Below, one piece after another: positions 23,324 through 34,534 of a stretch of 64,000 bases of DNA. The notes under the pieces were generated by a model. That model had not been told where the DNA came from. It was given only the letters and a program-made list of their open reading frames with translations, and ran no database searches. The stretch is from positions 2,976,001-3,040,000 of the forward strand of contig NW_025408671.1 in NCBI RefSeq assembly GCF_020360975.1, in the 5' to 3' direction. The stretch's first letter is position 1. Each line of letters begins with the position of its first letter. This DNA is from Hirsutella rhossiliensis (taxonomy: Eukaryota > Ascomycota > Sordariomycetes > Hypocreales > Ophiocordycipitaceae). Both the position numbers and the translations under genes were made by a program.

Positions 23324-26300
23324 ATGCATCCCGAGATGGAAACCAGCGTCGAGAGCCGTCTTCTTACCGGCAGCGTCAGCGATGAAGACGAAGCAGCCTC
23401 GCTGTCGTCGGCGAGCTCGATGCGTGCTTCGCTCTCAGAAGGTGGGGGAGAGTCGCCACTCCATTCTCCCTGCCTCGCTTCCTCATTTGACTCTCGGCAA
23501 GAGCCTTCTCCGGAGCAGCCGCCGGGCAGTCCTTTCGAGAGCATAGTCTGGGCAGAGCACGCGCACTTCGAGCCATCGCCATCTTGTCATGAGTCGGAAG
23601 AGCCGCATGCGATGGATACCAGCTCCGAGTAAGTCTTGCCCCGGCCGAGGGCATCTCCTCCAAAAGGGGCCTGGTTTTGACCTTGAGCAGTGATGAAGTG
23701 CCTCAACCCGATGGTGATGACGATGTGCCTGCGTCCCACAATAGCAATGATGCCGTCAACTCATTCACCTCGTCCCTCTCGGCCTTGACGGAACTCTCAG
23801 ATGCCTCGTCGCTGCGGTCAAACGCTTCGAGCAAAGCTACAACCCCTGCCGAACCGGACACAGTGCAGCGTCAGCCGAGCGAGGATCAGAGTCAAGCGCA
23901 AGACCAGGAACAGAGCCCGGAACAAAGCCTGCCCCGCAAGCCGCTCTCGCACCATCACAACATCGAACGACTCAACTACACCATCAGGCCCAAGTCGTCC
24001 ATTCCCACCGACATCCCCTTGCACCAGTACGCGAGTGAGTGCATCGACGCGGCCGAGTCCTCGCGTCTCAACCCCTACGCGCTTCACCCAGAAGAGTATC
24101 ATCTCCTCCGACATCATATATCGCATGCTCAAGTCACGACCTATTTGAACATCAGAAACGGCATCCTGCGCATCTGGATCAGGCGCCCCTGGTCCGGCGT
24201 CACTCGGCAAGAAGCAGTTGGCTGTGCCAACGCACGCTGGTTTGATGCTGCAAGCGTCTGCTACGATTGGCTGCTTCGTCGCGGGTACATCAACTTTGGT
24301 TGCGTACAGCCCCCAGAGACCCACACGAGCGGTCATGGCCTACCCCGAGGCAAGAGGCGGAAGACCGTCGCGGTTCTCGGCGCAGGCATCTCTGGCTTGG
24401 CCTGCGCAAGGCAGCTGGAGGGGCTGTTCAGACAGTATGCCGATCGGTATCACGAGAACGGCCAAGAGGTGCCCAGGGTGGTGCTTTTCGAAGGGAGGGG
24501 TCGTGTAGGGGGCAGAGTGTACTCTCGCGAATTCAAGAGCAAGCCCGTTGGCGAACAACCCGAATTTCCCGCCAAGAGACACACAGCCGAGATGGGGGGC
24601 ATGATTATCACGGGCTTCGATCGCGGGAACCCCATGAATGTCCTGGTTCGCGGACAGCTCGGCTTGCCCTACCACGCTCTCACGGCAGACACGACCATCT
24701 ATGACAGCAACGGCAAGCCAGTAGACCCTGTCCGCGACCAGCTTGTCGAGAAGCTCTACAACGACTGCCTAGACCGAGTGAGCGAGTTCAAGTTCAAACC
24801 CCAGCCCTCCAAGCTGATCGAGGGTAACCGGGATCTTCTCACCGAAGGCCGCGATAGCCCCGCGGACGGGAGCAAGTCGATCATGCAGGCAGAGGAAGCG
24901 GCTGCGGCCCTACCCCATGCGCCGCCGGTTTCGCAGCAGAGCGTGCCGGAAAAGGTTAACATGGTTCCTGTCTCTGCGGACAAGCTTACCGGCCGCGTCC
25001 ACAACGAGCCCGGTATCCCAGCCAACCTCAGGGCGGCGGACAAGGCCAGGTTGATGGGATGGAGCCTGAGGTCTGTGGCTGCAAACGAGCACAACATCGA
25101 CCTCAACGAAGCCGCCACTATCGAGGGGGCGACTCTGGGCTCCGTCCTCGACCACGCCATATCTCAGTATAAACACCTGGTCGACCTAAGTGCCCAGGAT
25201 CATCGGCTCCTCAACTGGCACGTGGCCAACTTGGAGTACAGCAACGCCACCAACCTGCGTAATTTAAGCCTCGGCCTTTGGGACATGGACGCCGGCAATG
25301 AGTGGGAGGGGCGGCATACAATGGTCGTCGGGGGCTACCAAGGCGTGGCCCGTGGCTTGTTACTGTGCCCGACCAAGCTAGACTTGACTACCAGGTTTGC
25401 GGCCAAGAAGATCAATTATCACGCCGACAGCTTCACCGGGCCGGCCGCGATCGAGTCCGAGGACGGCACCTCTGTCGAGGCGGACTGTGTCGTCTGCACC
25501 GTACCCCTAGGCGTGTTGAAACAAGGCAGCATAGCGTTTGACCCTCCGCTGCCGTCGTGGAAGACGGGCGTCATTGAACGCCTCGGCTTTGGTGTCCTAA
25601 ATAAGGTTGTGCTCGTCTACGAAAGGGTGTTTTGGGAACCCGACAGACACATATTTGGCATTGTCCGAGATGCGCCCAGCCGCCACAGTACGACGCAAAA
25701 GGACTATGGCGTGAACAGGGGTCGCTTCTTTCAATGGTTTAATGTGTCAAACACGACCGGGCTGCCGTGTCTCATTGCGCTCATGGCCGGAGACGCCGGG
25801 TTCGAGACGGAGCACTCGAGCAACGACCATCTCATAGCCGAGGCAACGGAGATACTAAGGAACGTGTTTGGGAAGGATGTCCCTTATCCAGTCGAGTCGG
25901 TTGTGACACGGTGGGCATCCGATCGGTTTGCGAGAGGAAGCTACTCGTCCACCGCTCCAGGCATGCTACCCGACGACTACGATACCATGGCACGACCAAT
26001 GGGCAACCTGTTCTTTGCCGGCGAACACACTATTGGCACGCACCCGGCAACTGTACACGGCGCATACCTCTCTGGTCTCCGCGCGGCTACAGAAGTTCTC
26101 GAGGCCATGGTTGGCCCCATCGAGGTCCCGACGCCTCTCATCCTGCCAAAAGACTCGCTGTTGTTGCACAAACGCAAACAAGCCGCAGAGAACCCTCGGC
26201 AGGCACGGCTAGAGGCGTATGAGGTCGAGGTCTGGGACCACGTCCGCTCGCAAATAGGCGAACGCCCAGCCCGTCCGCACAAGGTGGCCGGAAACGCCTA

Positions 26301-26691
26301 CCTCCTCTACAGCAAAGCGCACTTTGAGGACGCCAAGAAGCGATGCGAGGAGAACCGCAAGCCCGGAAAGTCGCGGAGCATGCCCAACGAGGTCCGGGTC
26401 ATGACGTCGAAGATGTGGAAGGACGCCACGCCAGATGAGCGCAAGCCATTTGAAGACCAGGCAGCGGAACAAAAGAGGGCCTACGCGGAGGCGATGCGGA
26501 CATTCACAGACACGTCCCAGAAGTGGGACCAAGAGGCCGCGTGCCTCCGGGCGGCCTACGAAAAGGATCACCCGAGCGTCCCAGGCCCGGACGAGACGAC
26601 GCACGATGCCAGGATGTCACATAAGCACCGCCGTGCGAAGCCTGTCAATTATGCGGCGGGGGGCCGTAGCAAGGAAGCGGCCGAGCCATAA
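23324..26691 (+). CDS. LSD1-type lysine-specific histone demethylase with C-terminal HMG box
   Basis: A nuclear FAD-dependent amine oxidase of about 1,101 residues in two exons (23324-23628 and 23691-26691). LSD1-family enzymes remove mono- and dimethyl groups from histone lysines. An acidic, serine-rich N-terminus of about 200 residues precedes a SWIRM domain (about 206-308: YALHPEEYHLLRHHI... YDWLLRRGYINFG). The FAD-binding motif VAVLGAGISGLACARQL follows near 325, with EGRGRVGGR. An inserted segment of roughly 150 residues splits the oxidase domain, in the region of the LSD1 tower but without obvious similarity. The catalytic lysine is in GVLKQG (about 711). The second FAD motif is NLFFAGEHTIGTHPATVHGAY. 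An HMG box lies at about 962-1058 (NAYLLYSKAHF... NEVRVMTSKMWKDATPDERKPF). The SWIRM-oxidase-HMG order is that of fungal and fission yeast Lsd proteins. HMG boxes bind DNA and may aid targeting. Confidence 0.95.
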
Positions 26692-27115
26692 GCCGCCCCT
26701 TGTGTAGATGCACCTTGTATCTCTACTCGATATATCATTGAGCCTCAAGTTTCTCGGTGGCTGCGGCGGCAGGAGAGGAAGCGGTCTGTGGATTCACAAA
26801 AGCGAGTCATTTGTACCCTGCTTCAAAGGCCCTTGGAGGCGCATTGTGATTCAGCCTTATTGCGGCGTCGACAGTGCATATGGGATGGGGTTTGGCTAGA
26901 CTCTGATGGGTAGAAGAGCTTCTTACTACAAAGACAGGCAGGCGTAGTGCTCAAAGGGGCGTTTGCATGGCAGGCAAGATGTGTCTTCTTGTAACGTGAC
27001 GGGCAAGGGAATCTGGTTGGGTTCTGATACAAGTGCGGATGCCATGGCTTATACCCGCTAACTTTAAGACAAAGGGAACCGCTCAGCTCGAGTCCAGGAC
27101 GTCCCTCTGCACCAT
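26692..27115. other. Convergent 3' intergenic region
   Basis: The 3' ends of the demethylase and ATP synthase gamma genes converge across 424 bp. No further gene or repeat is visible. Confidence 0.6.
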
Positions 27116-28296
27116 TTACATGTCCTCCGAGGCGGTGGCTCCCGTGATGATTTCGACGAGTTCTCCGGTAATGACGGCTTGTCGAGTACGGTTGTAGAGA
27201 ATTTGGTACTTGCCAATCATCTCACCGGCATTCTTGGAAGCGTTCTGGAGGGAGGGGGTTGTGCGTCAGCAATCACGCAGCATGGGAAGAGGTGAGGCCT
27301 GCAGAAAACTCACGTCCATGGCGTTGCGTCGGGCAGACTGTTCGCAGGCGTGGCCCTCGGCCAGGGCCCAGTAGAGCGAGTTGGCAAGACTGTACTCGCG
27401 GAGGTTGCCCAGGACCTCATCCTCGACCTCGAAGGAGGAGATGTTGGCTGCTGATAGTCAGTGCTCTGTGCTTCGGGCTTCGTATCGTATACGTACGAGA
27501 CTGGGCAATGGCCTCCTCGGAAAAAGCCTCAATAAAGGTGGGCTCGTAGCTCTGGGCGTTGAGGAACTTGTTGTACAGGATTTTGACCTCTGTGTATTCG
27601 GTGGGGAGCATGACGATCTGGTCGGCAATGGCCTGAGCGTCGGCAAAGGAGGGGACGTCCTTGCCGATGCCAGAAAAGGTGAGCTGGATGTTGCTGGCGT
27701 TTGTGCGCTGGAGCTGGGCCTTGCACTTCTCGCCAACGATGACGAGGTCAAATGGGCCCTCGTTGGCGTAAAGGGCGCGGATCTTGCGGCTCATGCCCGA
27801 GTGGATGCCGCCGCAGAGGCCCTTGTCGGAGGAGCAGACAATGAAGAGTTTCTTCTTGGCGTCCTCGGCGGCCTCGGCGGGGGCCGTCTCGGCCGACTCG
27901 AAGACCTCGTTGGACGTCTGACCGTACTTGCGGGACTCGGTCATGCTGCGCTGGGCGCGGGTGAGCTTGGTCGAGGCGACGATCTTCATTGTGTTTGTGA
28001 TTTTCTCGATGTTGCGGATCGACTTGAGGCGGCTTTCGATCTCGCGGAGGGTCGCGTAGCCGGCGGCGGCATTGTGGCCGGCGGTGGCAGCTCTGTGGGC
28101 GGGGCAAGCAAAAGCCAGCATTAGCTTCGGGCATTCTCTGTCCCTCGCCCTCTCCTCTTTTTCTCTCCTGCAATCCTCCCCTTGTTCGCCGGCCTCGGCC
28201 ACATCACGCTGCCCCCTCTCGGGAGACGCCGGCTACTCACCGGGTGGGAGCTGAGGCCGCAGCTCGGAGCGCGGGTCTGGCCGCCCGTGACAGCAT
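27116..28296 (-). CDS. ATP3: Mitochondrial F1F0 ATP synthase subunit gamma
   Basis: The central rotor stalk of mitochondrial ATP synthase. The start codon is at 28296 ([19 protein letters not shown]), an arginine- and alanine-rich presequence expected to direct mitochondrial import. An intron follows, then [44 protein letters not shown], the family's N-terminal coiled-coil helix. The middle contains [16 protein letters not shown], a strong gamma-subunit signature. Two short introns interrupt the C-terminal part: one after FSEEAIAQS (about 27450-27500) and one after ARRNAMD (about 27245-27315). The C-terminal helix reads [36 protein letters not shown] and ends SEDM before TAA. The acceptor after AQS is ambiguous by three bases (CAG CAG), which would change one residue. 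The gene is divergent from TOP1. Confidence 0.95.
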
Positions 28297-28831
28297 CGTG
28301 TGTGAGATTTAGGGAAAAGGAGGCGAGTCGAGGCCGGCGGAGAGCCAATTGACGGCGGGTGGCTGGTCGGGTCAATTGACGAGGACTTGTGCCGATGCAG
28401 ACACGAGGTGAATGAATGAATGAATTGGCTTGCGGTTTATGTTAGCCCGTCGCTATTTTCCCGGCAAATCGGCGGCTAGCGGGGCGGGTCACGTGACGGG
28501 GCGAGCCTGTAGAGCGCCTTCTCCCGGCGCAGGCTGAGATCCCTCCAACTCGAGACTTTCCCTCTCTCTCCCCCAATTCCTCCCGCTTCTCGCCCCGGGC
28601 AGTTGATTTTTCACCCTCTTCACCTTTTGCAGGCGTTGGGGGGGCGGCTCACATCACTCTCAGGCCCCGCACTCTCCGCCTCTCGCCTCCAGCAGCTCTC
28701 CTCTGCCTATCGGTTTGGACCGCGTGTCCGAGTACCACTTACTTAATCCCAGTCCGCGATCTTTCCAAGTGCAGCCAGCCCGTGGAGCCGCAAACCCTCT
28801 CCAGAGAGGGAAAAAAAAACACCAGCCCGCC
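28297..28831. promoter_or_regulatory. Divergent promoter region of ATP3 and TOP1
   Basis: The 535 bp between two start codons must serve both genes. It contains the palindrome GTCACGTGAC at 28488-28497, whose CACGTG core is bound by bHLH factors in fungi, a palindrome GTCAATTGAC at 28371-28380, and a CCAAT sequence at 28345-28349. The part nearest TOP1 is pyrimidine-rich. Functional use of these sites is inferred, not shown. Confidence 0.6.
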
Positions 28832-31800
28832 ATGGCTTCCGACAGCTCCGACGACGACATGCCTCTCGCGAGACCCAACGGCCGTCGTAAGTCTCCCTTT
28901 GCCTTTTGGCCCTCTATTCTCGCCTCTTTTGTTGCCCCCCTTTGGCGGCGCTCGCCCGCCGCAGCTGTCCGCCATTGTTGCTCGCTCAAAGCCTGCCACA
29001 ACCACCACCGCCCACTTCGCGCCTTGGAGCGCCGTCCAGCTAACAAACTCTGTTCCCTCGCAGTCTCGTCGGCGAACATTTCTCGCGCCGACGACAGAGC
29101 CATGGACCGCGCCGCCCCCAAGGGAACCACCGGTCTAGCAGGTCTGTCGGTGCGCAACGGTCCCATAGACGACGCCATGGATGTCGACAACCCGCCCACA
29201 AACGGCGCCAACAAGCGCAAGTCCCGCTCCTCCATCTCAAACGTCAACTACAAGGACGAGTCGGAAAGCGACGGCCAACCTCTGGTAAGTGGCGTGCAGC
29301 CTCCCCGCGGAGCCACAGCACACCCATAGTACACCTCCCGTGCTCACCGATGGAAAATCAATTGCTAGGCCAAGCGCTCCAAGTCCGCGAGCAAGCCCGT
29401 CCTCGACGACTCGGACGACGAGCCCATCAAGAAGTCTCGCGCCAAGAAGCTGCCTCCCTCGTACGAGGAGACGGCGCTCCCCGTCTCCTCCTCGGATGAC
29501 GATCAGCCACTAGGCATCAAACTCGCCAACAAGAAGGCGGCAATAGAAAAAAAGGCCGAGGCCGAGGCCAAGGCAATCCGCGCAAAGGAGGCAAAGGCAA
29601 AGAAGGCAAAGAAGGCAACGCCCAAAAAGGCCGTCAAGGATGAGTCCGACGATGAGCCCTTGGCCAGGTCCTCGACGCAGAAGCGCCAGTCCAACGGCGG
29701 TCCCGGCAAGAGGAAATCAAATGGCGTCAAGAAGGAGGAATCTGACTCTGACGCTCCCATCTCAAAGAGGAGCAATGTCAAGACGGAAACTCCCGTAAAA
29801 AGGGGCAAGGGAGCAACCCCTGCCAATGATGCGAAAAAGGCAAAGGCCAAATCCAAAGAAGCGAGCGAGGAGGAAGAAGAGTACGAGTGGTGGAACGCAC
29901 CCAAGCGCGAGGACGACAGCATCAAGTGGCAAACTCTCGAGCACAACGGAGTCTTGTTCGCGCCAGAGTACGAGCCTCTTCCCAAGCACGTCCATCTCCT
30001 CTACGACGGGAAGCCCGTCAACCTGGGCAGGGACGCTGAGGAAGTCGCCACCTTCTGGGTCGCCATGATGACACCGGCCTCTTCCCATCACCTGGACAGT
30101 CCCGTGTTCCGCAAGAACTTCTTCGCCGACTTTTCGGAATACTTGAAGAAGTCTGGCGTGACTGACCTCAAAGGGAACAAGGTCGAGATCAAGAGCCTCG
30201 ACAAGTGCGACTTTTCGAAAATATATGATTACTGGTCAGCCAAGACGGAAGCTAACAAGAACAAGAACCTATCCAAGGAAGAGAGAGAAGCTGCAAAGGC
30301 CAAGAAAGAGGCGTTCGAGGCTCCATACGTTCACTGCCTGTGGGATGGCAGGAAACAAAAGGTCGGCAACTTCAGGGTCGAACCGCCCAGCCTCTTTCGC
30401 GGCCGCGGCGAGCATCCCAAGACGGGCCGAGTCAAGACGCGAGTCATGCCGGAGCAGATCACCATCAACATTGGCAAGGGTGCAAAGGTGCCGGAACCCC
30501 CCGCGGGTCACAAGTGGAAGGCTGTGCAGCACGATCAAAAGGCCACCTGGCTTGCCATGTGGCAGGAGAACATCAACGGGGCCTACAAATACGTGATGCT
30601 GGGGGCTGCCAGCGATGTCAAGGGCCAGAGTGATTTCAAGAAGTTCGAAAAGGCCCGAGAACTGAAGAAGCACATCGACAAGATCCGCAGGGACTACACC
30701 CGGGACCTCAAGAGCGAGGTGATGGCTGACCGCCAACGAGCCACTGCCATGTACCTGATTGACAAGCTCGCTCTCCGAGCCGGCAACGAAAAGGACACGG
30801 AGAACGAGGCCGACACTGTGGGCTGCTGCTCGTTGAAGTACGAGCACATCACGCTCGAGGCGCCGGACAAGGTGACGTTTGACTTTTTGGGCAAGGACAG
30901 CATCAGGTACAACGAGACGGCTCATGTCGAGGCCCAAGTCTTCAAGAACTTGAAGCTCTTCAAGAAGCCCCCCAAGTCGGACGGCGACGACCTCTTTGAT
31001 CGCCTCAACGTGAGTTGCAAGATGGGGCTGCGCCGGACTTGGTGCCCGTTGTTGACCTGGATCGCAGACTTCGCAACTGAACAAGCATCTGAACAGCTGC
31101 ATGACGGGCCTGACTGCCAAGGTCTTCCGTACCTACAACGCGTCGTTCACCATGTCCGAGCTCCTGAAGGAGCTGCACAACGACCCGCGCTCCAAGGGCA
31201 CTGTGGCCGAGAAGGTGAAGCTCTACAACGACTGCAACCGCAAAGTTGCCATTCTCTGCAACCACAAGAGGACCGTCGGGGCCGGGCACGATCAGCAGAT
31301 GCAAAAGCTCGGAGACAGGGTAAGCAGAGATGGCGCTCTCGAGGCGACGAGGCTGCTAACCAGGCCAACAGATCAAGGGCCTGCGGTACCAAAAGTGGCG
31401 GACAAAGAAGATGATTATAGACATTGAGCCCACGCAGAGGAAGAAGAAGGGTGCTGCGTGGTTCGAGCTGGACGACGATCTGGACGAGGCATGGATCCAG
31501 GAGCATCAGCAGTTCTTGATCGAGGAGCAACGCACCAAGATCACGAAGAAGTTTGAGAAGGAGAATGAGAAGCTCAAGGGCAACAAGGAGAAGGTTCTGC
31601 CGGACAAGGAGCTCAAGGAGCGACTTCAGGTGGTCAAGGAGCTTGAGCAGAGGTTCAAGAAGGAGAACAAGACGGGCAAGGTCGAGGCCGAGGGCAGGGG
31701 TCCCACGGTGGACAAATTCGTCAAGGCCATTGAGAAGCTCGACGAGCGGATCAAGGTGCTGGAGACGCAGGCCGAGGACCGCGACGGCAACAAGGAAGTT

Positions 31801-32017
31801 GCCCTGGGCACGTCCAAGATTGTGAGTTGAAGACCGCCGGGAAGTGCCGAGGCGCAGAGGTTAACAGTCGTCGCAGAACTACATTGACCCTCGGCTCACG
31901 GTCGTCTTCTCCAAAAAGTTTGACGTGCCGATTGAGAAGTTCTTCTCCAAGACGCTTCGGGACAAGTTCCGGTGGGCCATCAAGTCGGTGGAAGATGCAG
32001 ACGACTGGGAGTTTTGA
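28832..32017 (+). CDS. TOP1: DNA topoisomerase I (type IB)
   Basis: The nuclear enzyme that relaxes supercoils by nicking one strand and forming a 3'-phosphotyrosine link. Six exons (28832-28886, 29064-29284, 29369-31009, 31068-31319, 31372-31821, 31877-32017) give 919 residues. The first 330 residues are charged and disordered, with serine/aspartate clusters and lysine-rich stretches typical of nuclear targeting. The core domain then begins [27 protein letters not shown] and continues through [20 protein letters not shown] and [15 protein letters not shown], which carry conserved active-site residues. The coiled-coil linker is rich in Lys and Glu (about 750-860). The catalytic tyrosine is in [14 protein letters not shown] at about residue 875; an intron lies just before it. 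The C-terminal end [13 protein letters not shown] is as in other fungi. All junctions keep phase. It shares a promoter region with ATP3. Confidence 0.96.
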
Positions 32018-32950
32018 GGGTCACCCAACGGGGACCTTTTTGGACGTTGAGTTTGCTCCTCAGTAAAAGCCTTCGAAACCGACCTGCTTTGCTTTCGCAG
32101 TCTTTTGCTTGTTTTCGAGGGCTTATTTGTTTCTATTGTCCGCCAGGGCTCGGAGCATCTTACACAAGATAAAGACATAAAAAAAGACATGTTTTCTATT
32201 TTATCTCGGGAAGAGGCGCAATGCAACGGCTACTAGGTTACCAAGAGTTTGACGAAGCATGAGTTGGGCGGGTCTCTGGAGGATGGACAAGACGGTTTTA
32301 GTTTTCGGGTGGGATGCTGCGATGGGTGGTTTGCGGGCGGGAGTTGGTCGACTTGTGAGGACAGGAGCCCAAGAACACGCGAGTCTTGGGTCCGCGGTCG
32401 AGGGCTTCTTGGGTCAATGGGGCGTCACAGGGGGGAGCGCGGAGGTTTGGCGACGGCAGGCGACGGTGGAAGGTCTTGCACTGCATTGTTAGTGCGGCGG
32501 CTTGAAGAGAGGGCTTGAAGAGGCGAGAGGCTCTGTGAACACGGCATTGCCCTCTCGGCGCATGCCGCTGTTGAGGGGGCTGCCAGGCTCTTGGAGCAGT
32601 CGGGCAGTCACGTCGGGCAGGGTCGATGGAAAGTTTAGATATTAAACAGAGACTCCTGAGAGTCCGTCTTCTATATTCATCCCGTCCCCGCGTGGGGTGA
32701 GAATCGTGGTCGTGTTCAGTGGGGAGTTGTCGCCCACGACCATGGTCGTAAATGCATCCAAGTCTATGTAATCCCGTTCCAAGCAAAGCAAAGCAGATTC
32801 CGCGCTGACGCCTGAGCCATGCATGCCTCGCCCCGTGTTTTGCCCAAGTTCTGTACTGTGTGTGGTGTGTCTGTGGTGCGTCTGTGTCTGTCTGTGTCTG
32901 TGTCTGTCTGTCTCTTTCTCCCTCTGTCTCTGTCTCTCTCTGTGTGTCTG

Positions 32951-33013
<63 letters not shown>

Positions 33014-33310
33014 GTCTGTGTGTATGTGTCTGTGTCTGTGTGTATGTATATGTTCTCGCGTGCCTGATATAATCGCCATGTGCGCAAACGGCTGACTTGC
33101 GAGTCCCGGGTCTGTGGTCATACACATGCCTTGTCGAGAGGAACCGTAAATAAGGTCCAACGAAGAACGGCGGGCTAGAGCGGTGGAATAGAGCCGTGAC
33201 GTGACTATCAAGCCACCCGTCGTAGCAGAGTGTCGACTGCTCGGTGATTCGGTTCGCTCCCCTCTCACTCTCCCCTTTCTTTCTTTCTTCCTTCTCCTGC
33301 TCGTCGGGGC
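32018..33310. other. Convergent intergenic region with large microsatellite block
   Basis: TOP1 and the Crh gene converge here. About 200 bp near the middle is GT/CTGT simple repeat. A minus-strand frame of 600 codons spans 32298-34100, but its left half reads the repeat as (TDRQ)n and its right half is antisense to the Crh coding sequence, so I do not call a gene. Confidence 0.6.
32862..33052. repeat. GT/CTGT compound microsatellite
   Basis: Mixed TGTGTC, TCTGTGTC and CTCTGTCTC units lead into about fourteen near-perfect TCTG units (about 32955-33012) and then GTGTCTGTGTGTATG units. It lies in the 3' intergenic space of two converging genes. Confidence 0.93.
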
Positions 33311-34534
33311 TCATCTGAGCGCGCCGGGCAAGGCGAGGACAGCGCGGCAAGCCAGCGGGGTCAAGAGCGCAGCCACCAGCAGCAGCGGTAACGAGGCGCG
33401 GACGGCGGCGGGCGAGCCCGAGGACGAGTCGCGCACGATCTTGCCATCGGACGTCATGTGCCAGCCGCTGGGGATGGTGCCGCCCGTGGGGCTCGCGCCG
33501 GGGACCCAGGGATAGCCCGTCTGGGTGCGGGCGGCGGGGCTGCCGTCGCGGGCGATGCCGCCGGGGGGCACGGCGCCGGCGCCGCCGGAGCGCGAGGGGG
33601 GCGCGGCGCCGACCGGGGCGCCGCCGGGGACGACGACGGCGCTGTCCTTGTTGCCGTTGACGGCGCCGTCGATGGCCTCGATCTTTTCCCACGAGCCCGA
33701 CTGGTCCAGGTAGCGGTACCGCTTGCCCGTCGAGTAGTCGACGACGCGCAGCGACTGGACGTGCATGGCAAAGGGCCCGCGCGAGTAGTCGGTGGGACCG
33801 TGCGCCCAATCGACGGTTCCGGGCTCGTTGTGGGCCGGGTCGCCGGCGGCCCAGGCGCCGAACTGAATACGCATGGGTGTCTGCGGGTACTGGTCGGCGT
33901 CGGCGTCTGCCTGGGACAGGGAGCGTAGCTTGACGCCGTCGGCGAGCCAGTCGATGCCGTCGGCCGACCAGTTGATGGCGTAGGTGATCCAGCGGTCCTG
34001 GGTGGCGCGCACGGCGTGGAACATGCCGCGGTTGTAGTTGGTGGTGCGGCCCTTGCCAAAGTAGTTGGACTGCATCTCGTCCGGGCTGGAGCCGAGCCAT
34101 TCAATGTCGATTTCGTCGCGGTCGTCCGACATGAGCACGAGCGACGAGACGATGCCGGCGCCGGGGGCCGCCTTGGCCGTCAGCTCGACGTAGCCAAACA
34201 TGATGTAAAATTTTGAGTTGAGCTGGGGCGCGTCGCCGCCGCGGGCCACGGAAAAGGAGACGCCGTCGCCGCCGTACGAGGGCGTGCCCGAGGCGTTAAA
34301 CGAGTCGGCCGCGGCGCCCTTGCGGAAGTCGACGTTGCAGGTCCCGCCGAGCGCCTTGACGGGCGGGCACTGGGCTATAGACAAAGACGAGGTCAGGGAT
34401 CGAGTTGGGTGAGAAGGGGCTCGGGATGTCTTACCGCTGAGGGGATCGCATCGGCTTGAGGCGGCGTCGGGGAGGAGAAGCAGGGCGGCGGCGAGGGCCG
34501 AGCCGAGGGCGGACCGGAGAAAGCGGGGACGCAT
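33311..34534 (-). CDS. Crh-type GPI-anchored cell wall transglycosylase (GH16)
   Basis: Crh enzymes cross-link chitin to beta-glucans in the fungal wall. The product is about 387 residues from two exons, with an intron at 34375-34434 (donor GTAAGA, acceptor CTATAG). The intron is 60 bases with no stop in frame, so an unspliced reading also stays open. An N-terminal signal peptide (about residues 1-26, ending in an alanine/leucine-rich core) precedes two cysteine-containing segments (SRCDPLS and AQCPPVKALGGTCNVDF). The GH16 catalytic motif DEIDIEWLG lies near residue 120, with both glutamates and the aspartate present. Conserved tracts such as NYFGKGRTTNYNRG and FHAVRATQDRWITYAINWS follow. The last 130 residues are Gly/Pro/Ser-rich, then SSSGSPAAVRASLPLLLVAALL forms a serine/glycine-hydrophobic end consistent with a GPI signal. 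Some basic residues after it are slightly unusual. Confidence 0.92.
   Translation of the reverse strand: MRPRFLRSALGSALAAALLLLPDAASSRCDPLSGKTSRAPSHPTRSLTSSLSIAQCPPVKALGGTCNVDFRKGAAADSFNASGTPSYGGDGVSFSVARGGDAPQLNSKFYIMFGYVELTAKAAPGAGIVSSLVLMSDDRDEIDIEWLGSSPDEMQSNYFGKGRTTNYNRGMFHAVRATQDRWITYAINWSADGIDWLADGVKLRSLSQADADADQYPQTPMRIQFGAWAAGDPAHNEPGTVDWAHGPTDYSRGPFAMHVQSLRVVDYSTGKRYRYLDQSGSWEKIEAIDGAVNGNKDSAVVVPGGAPVGAAPPSRSGGAGAVPPGGIARDGSPAARTQTGYPWVPGASPTGGTIPSGWHMTSDGKIVRDSSSGSPAAVRASLPLLLVAALLTPLACRAVLALPGALR

Noticed and set aside
28715..29329. Plus-strand open frame over the first TOP1 exons
   Set aside because: It reads through the 176-base first intron and begins upstream of the real start; the in-frame second exon belongs to TOP1.
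32298..34100. Minus-strand open frame of 600 codons
   Set aside because: Its left part is a microsatellite read as repeating TDRQ, and its right part overlaps the Crh gene in another frame on the same strand.
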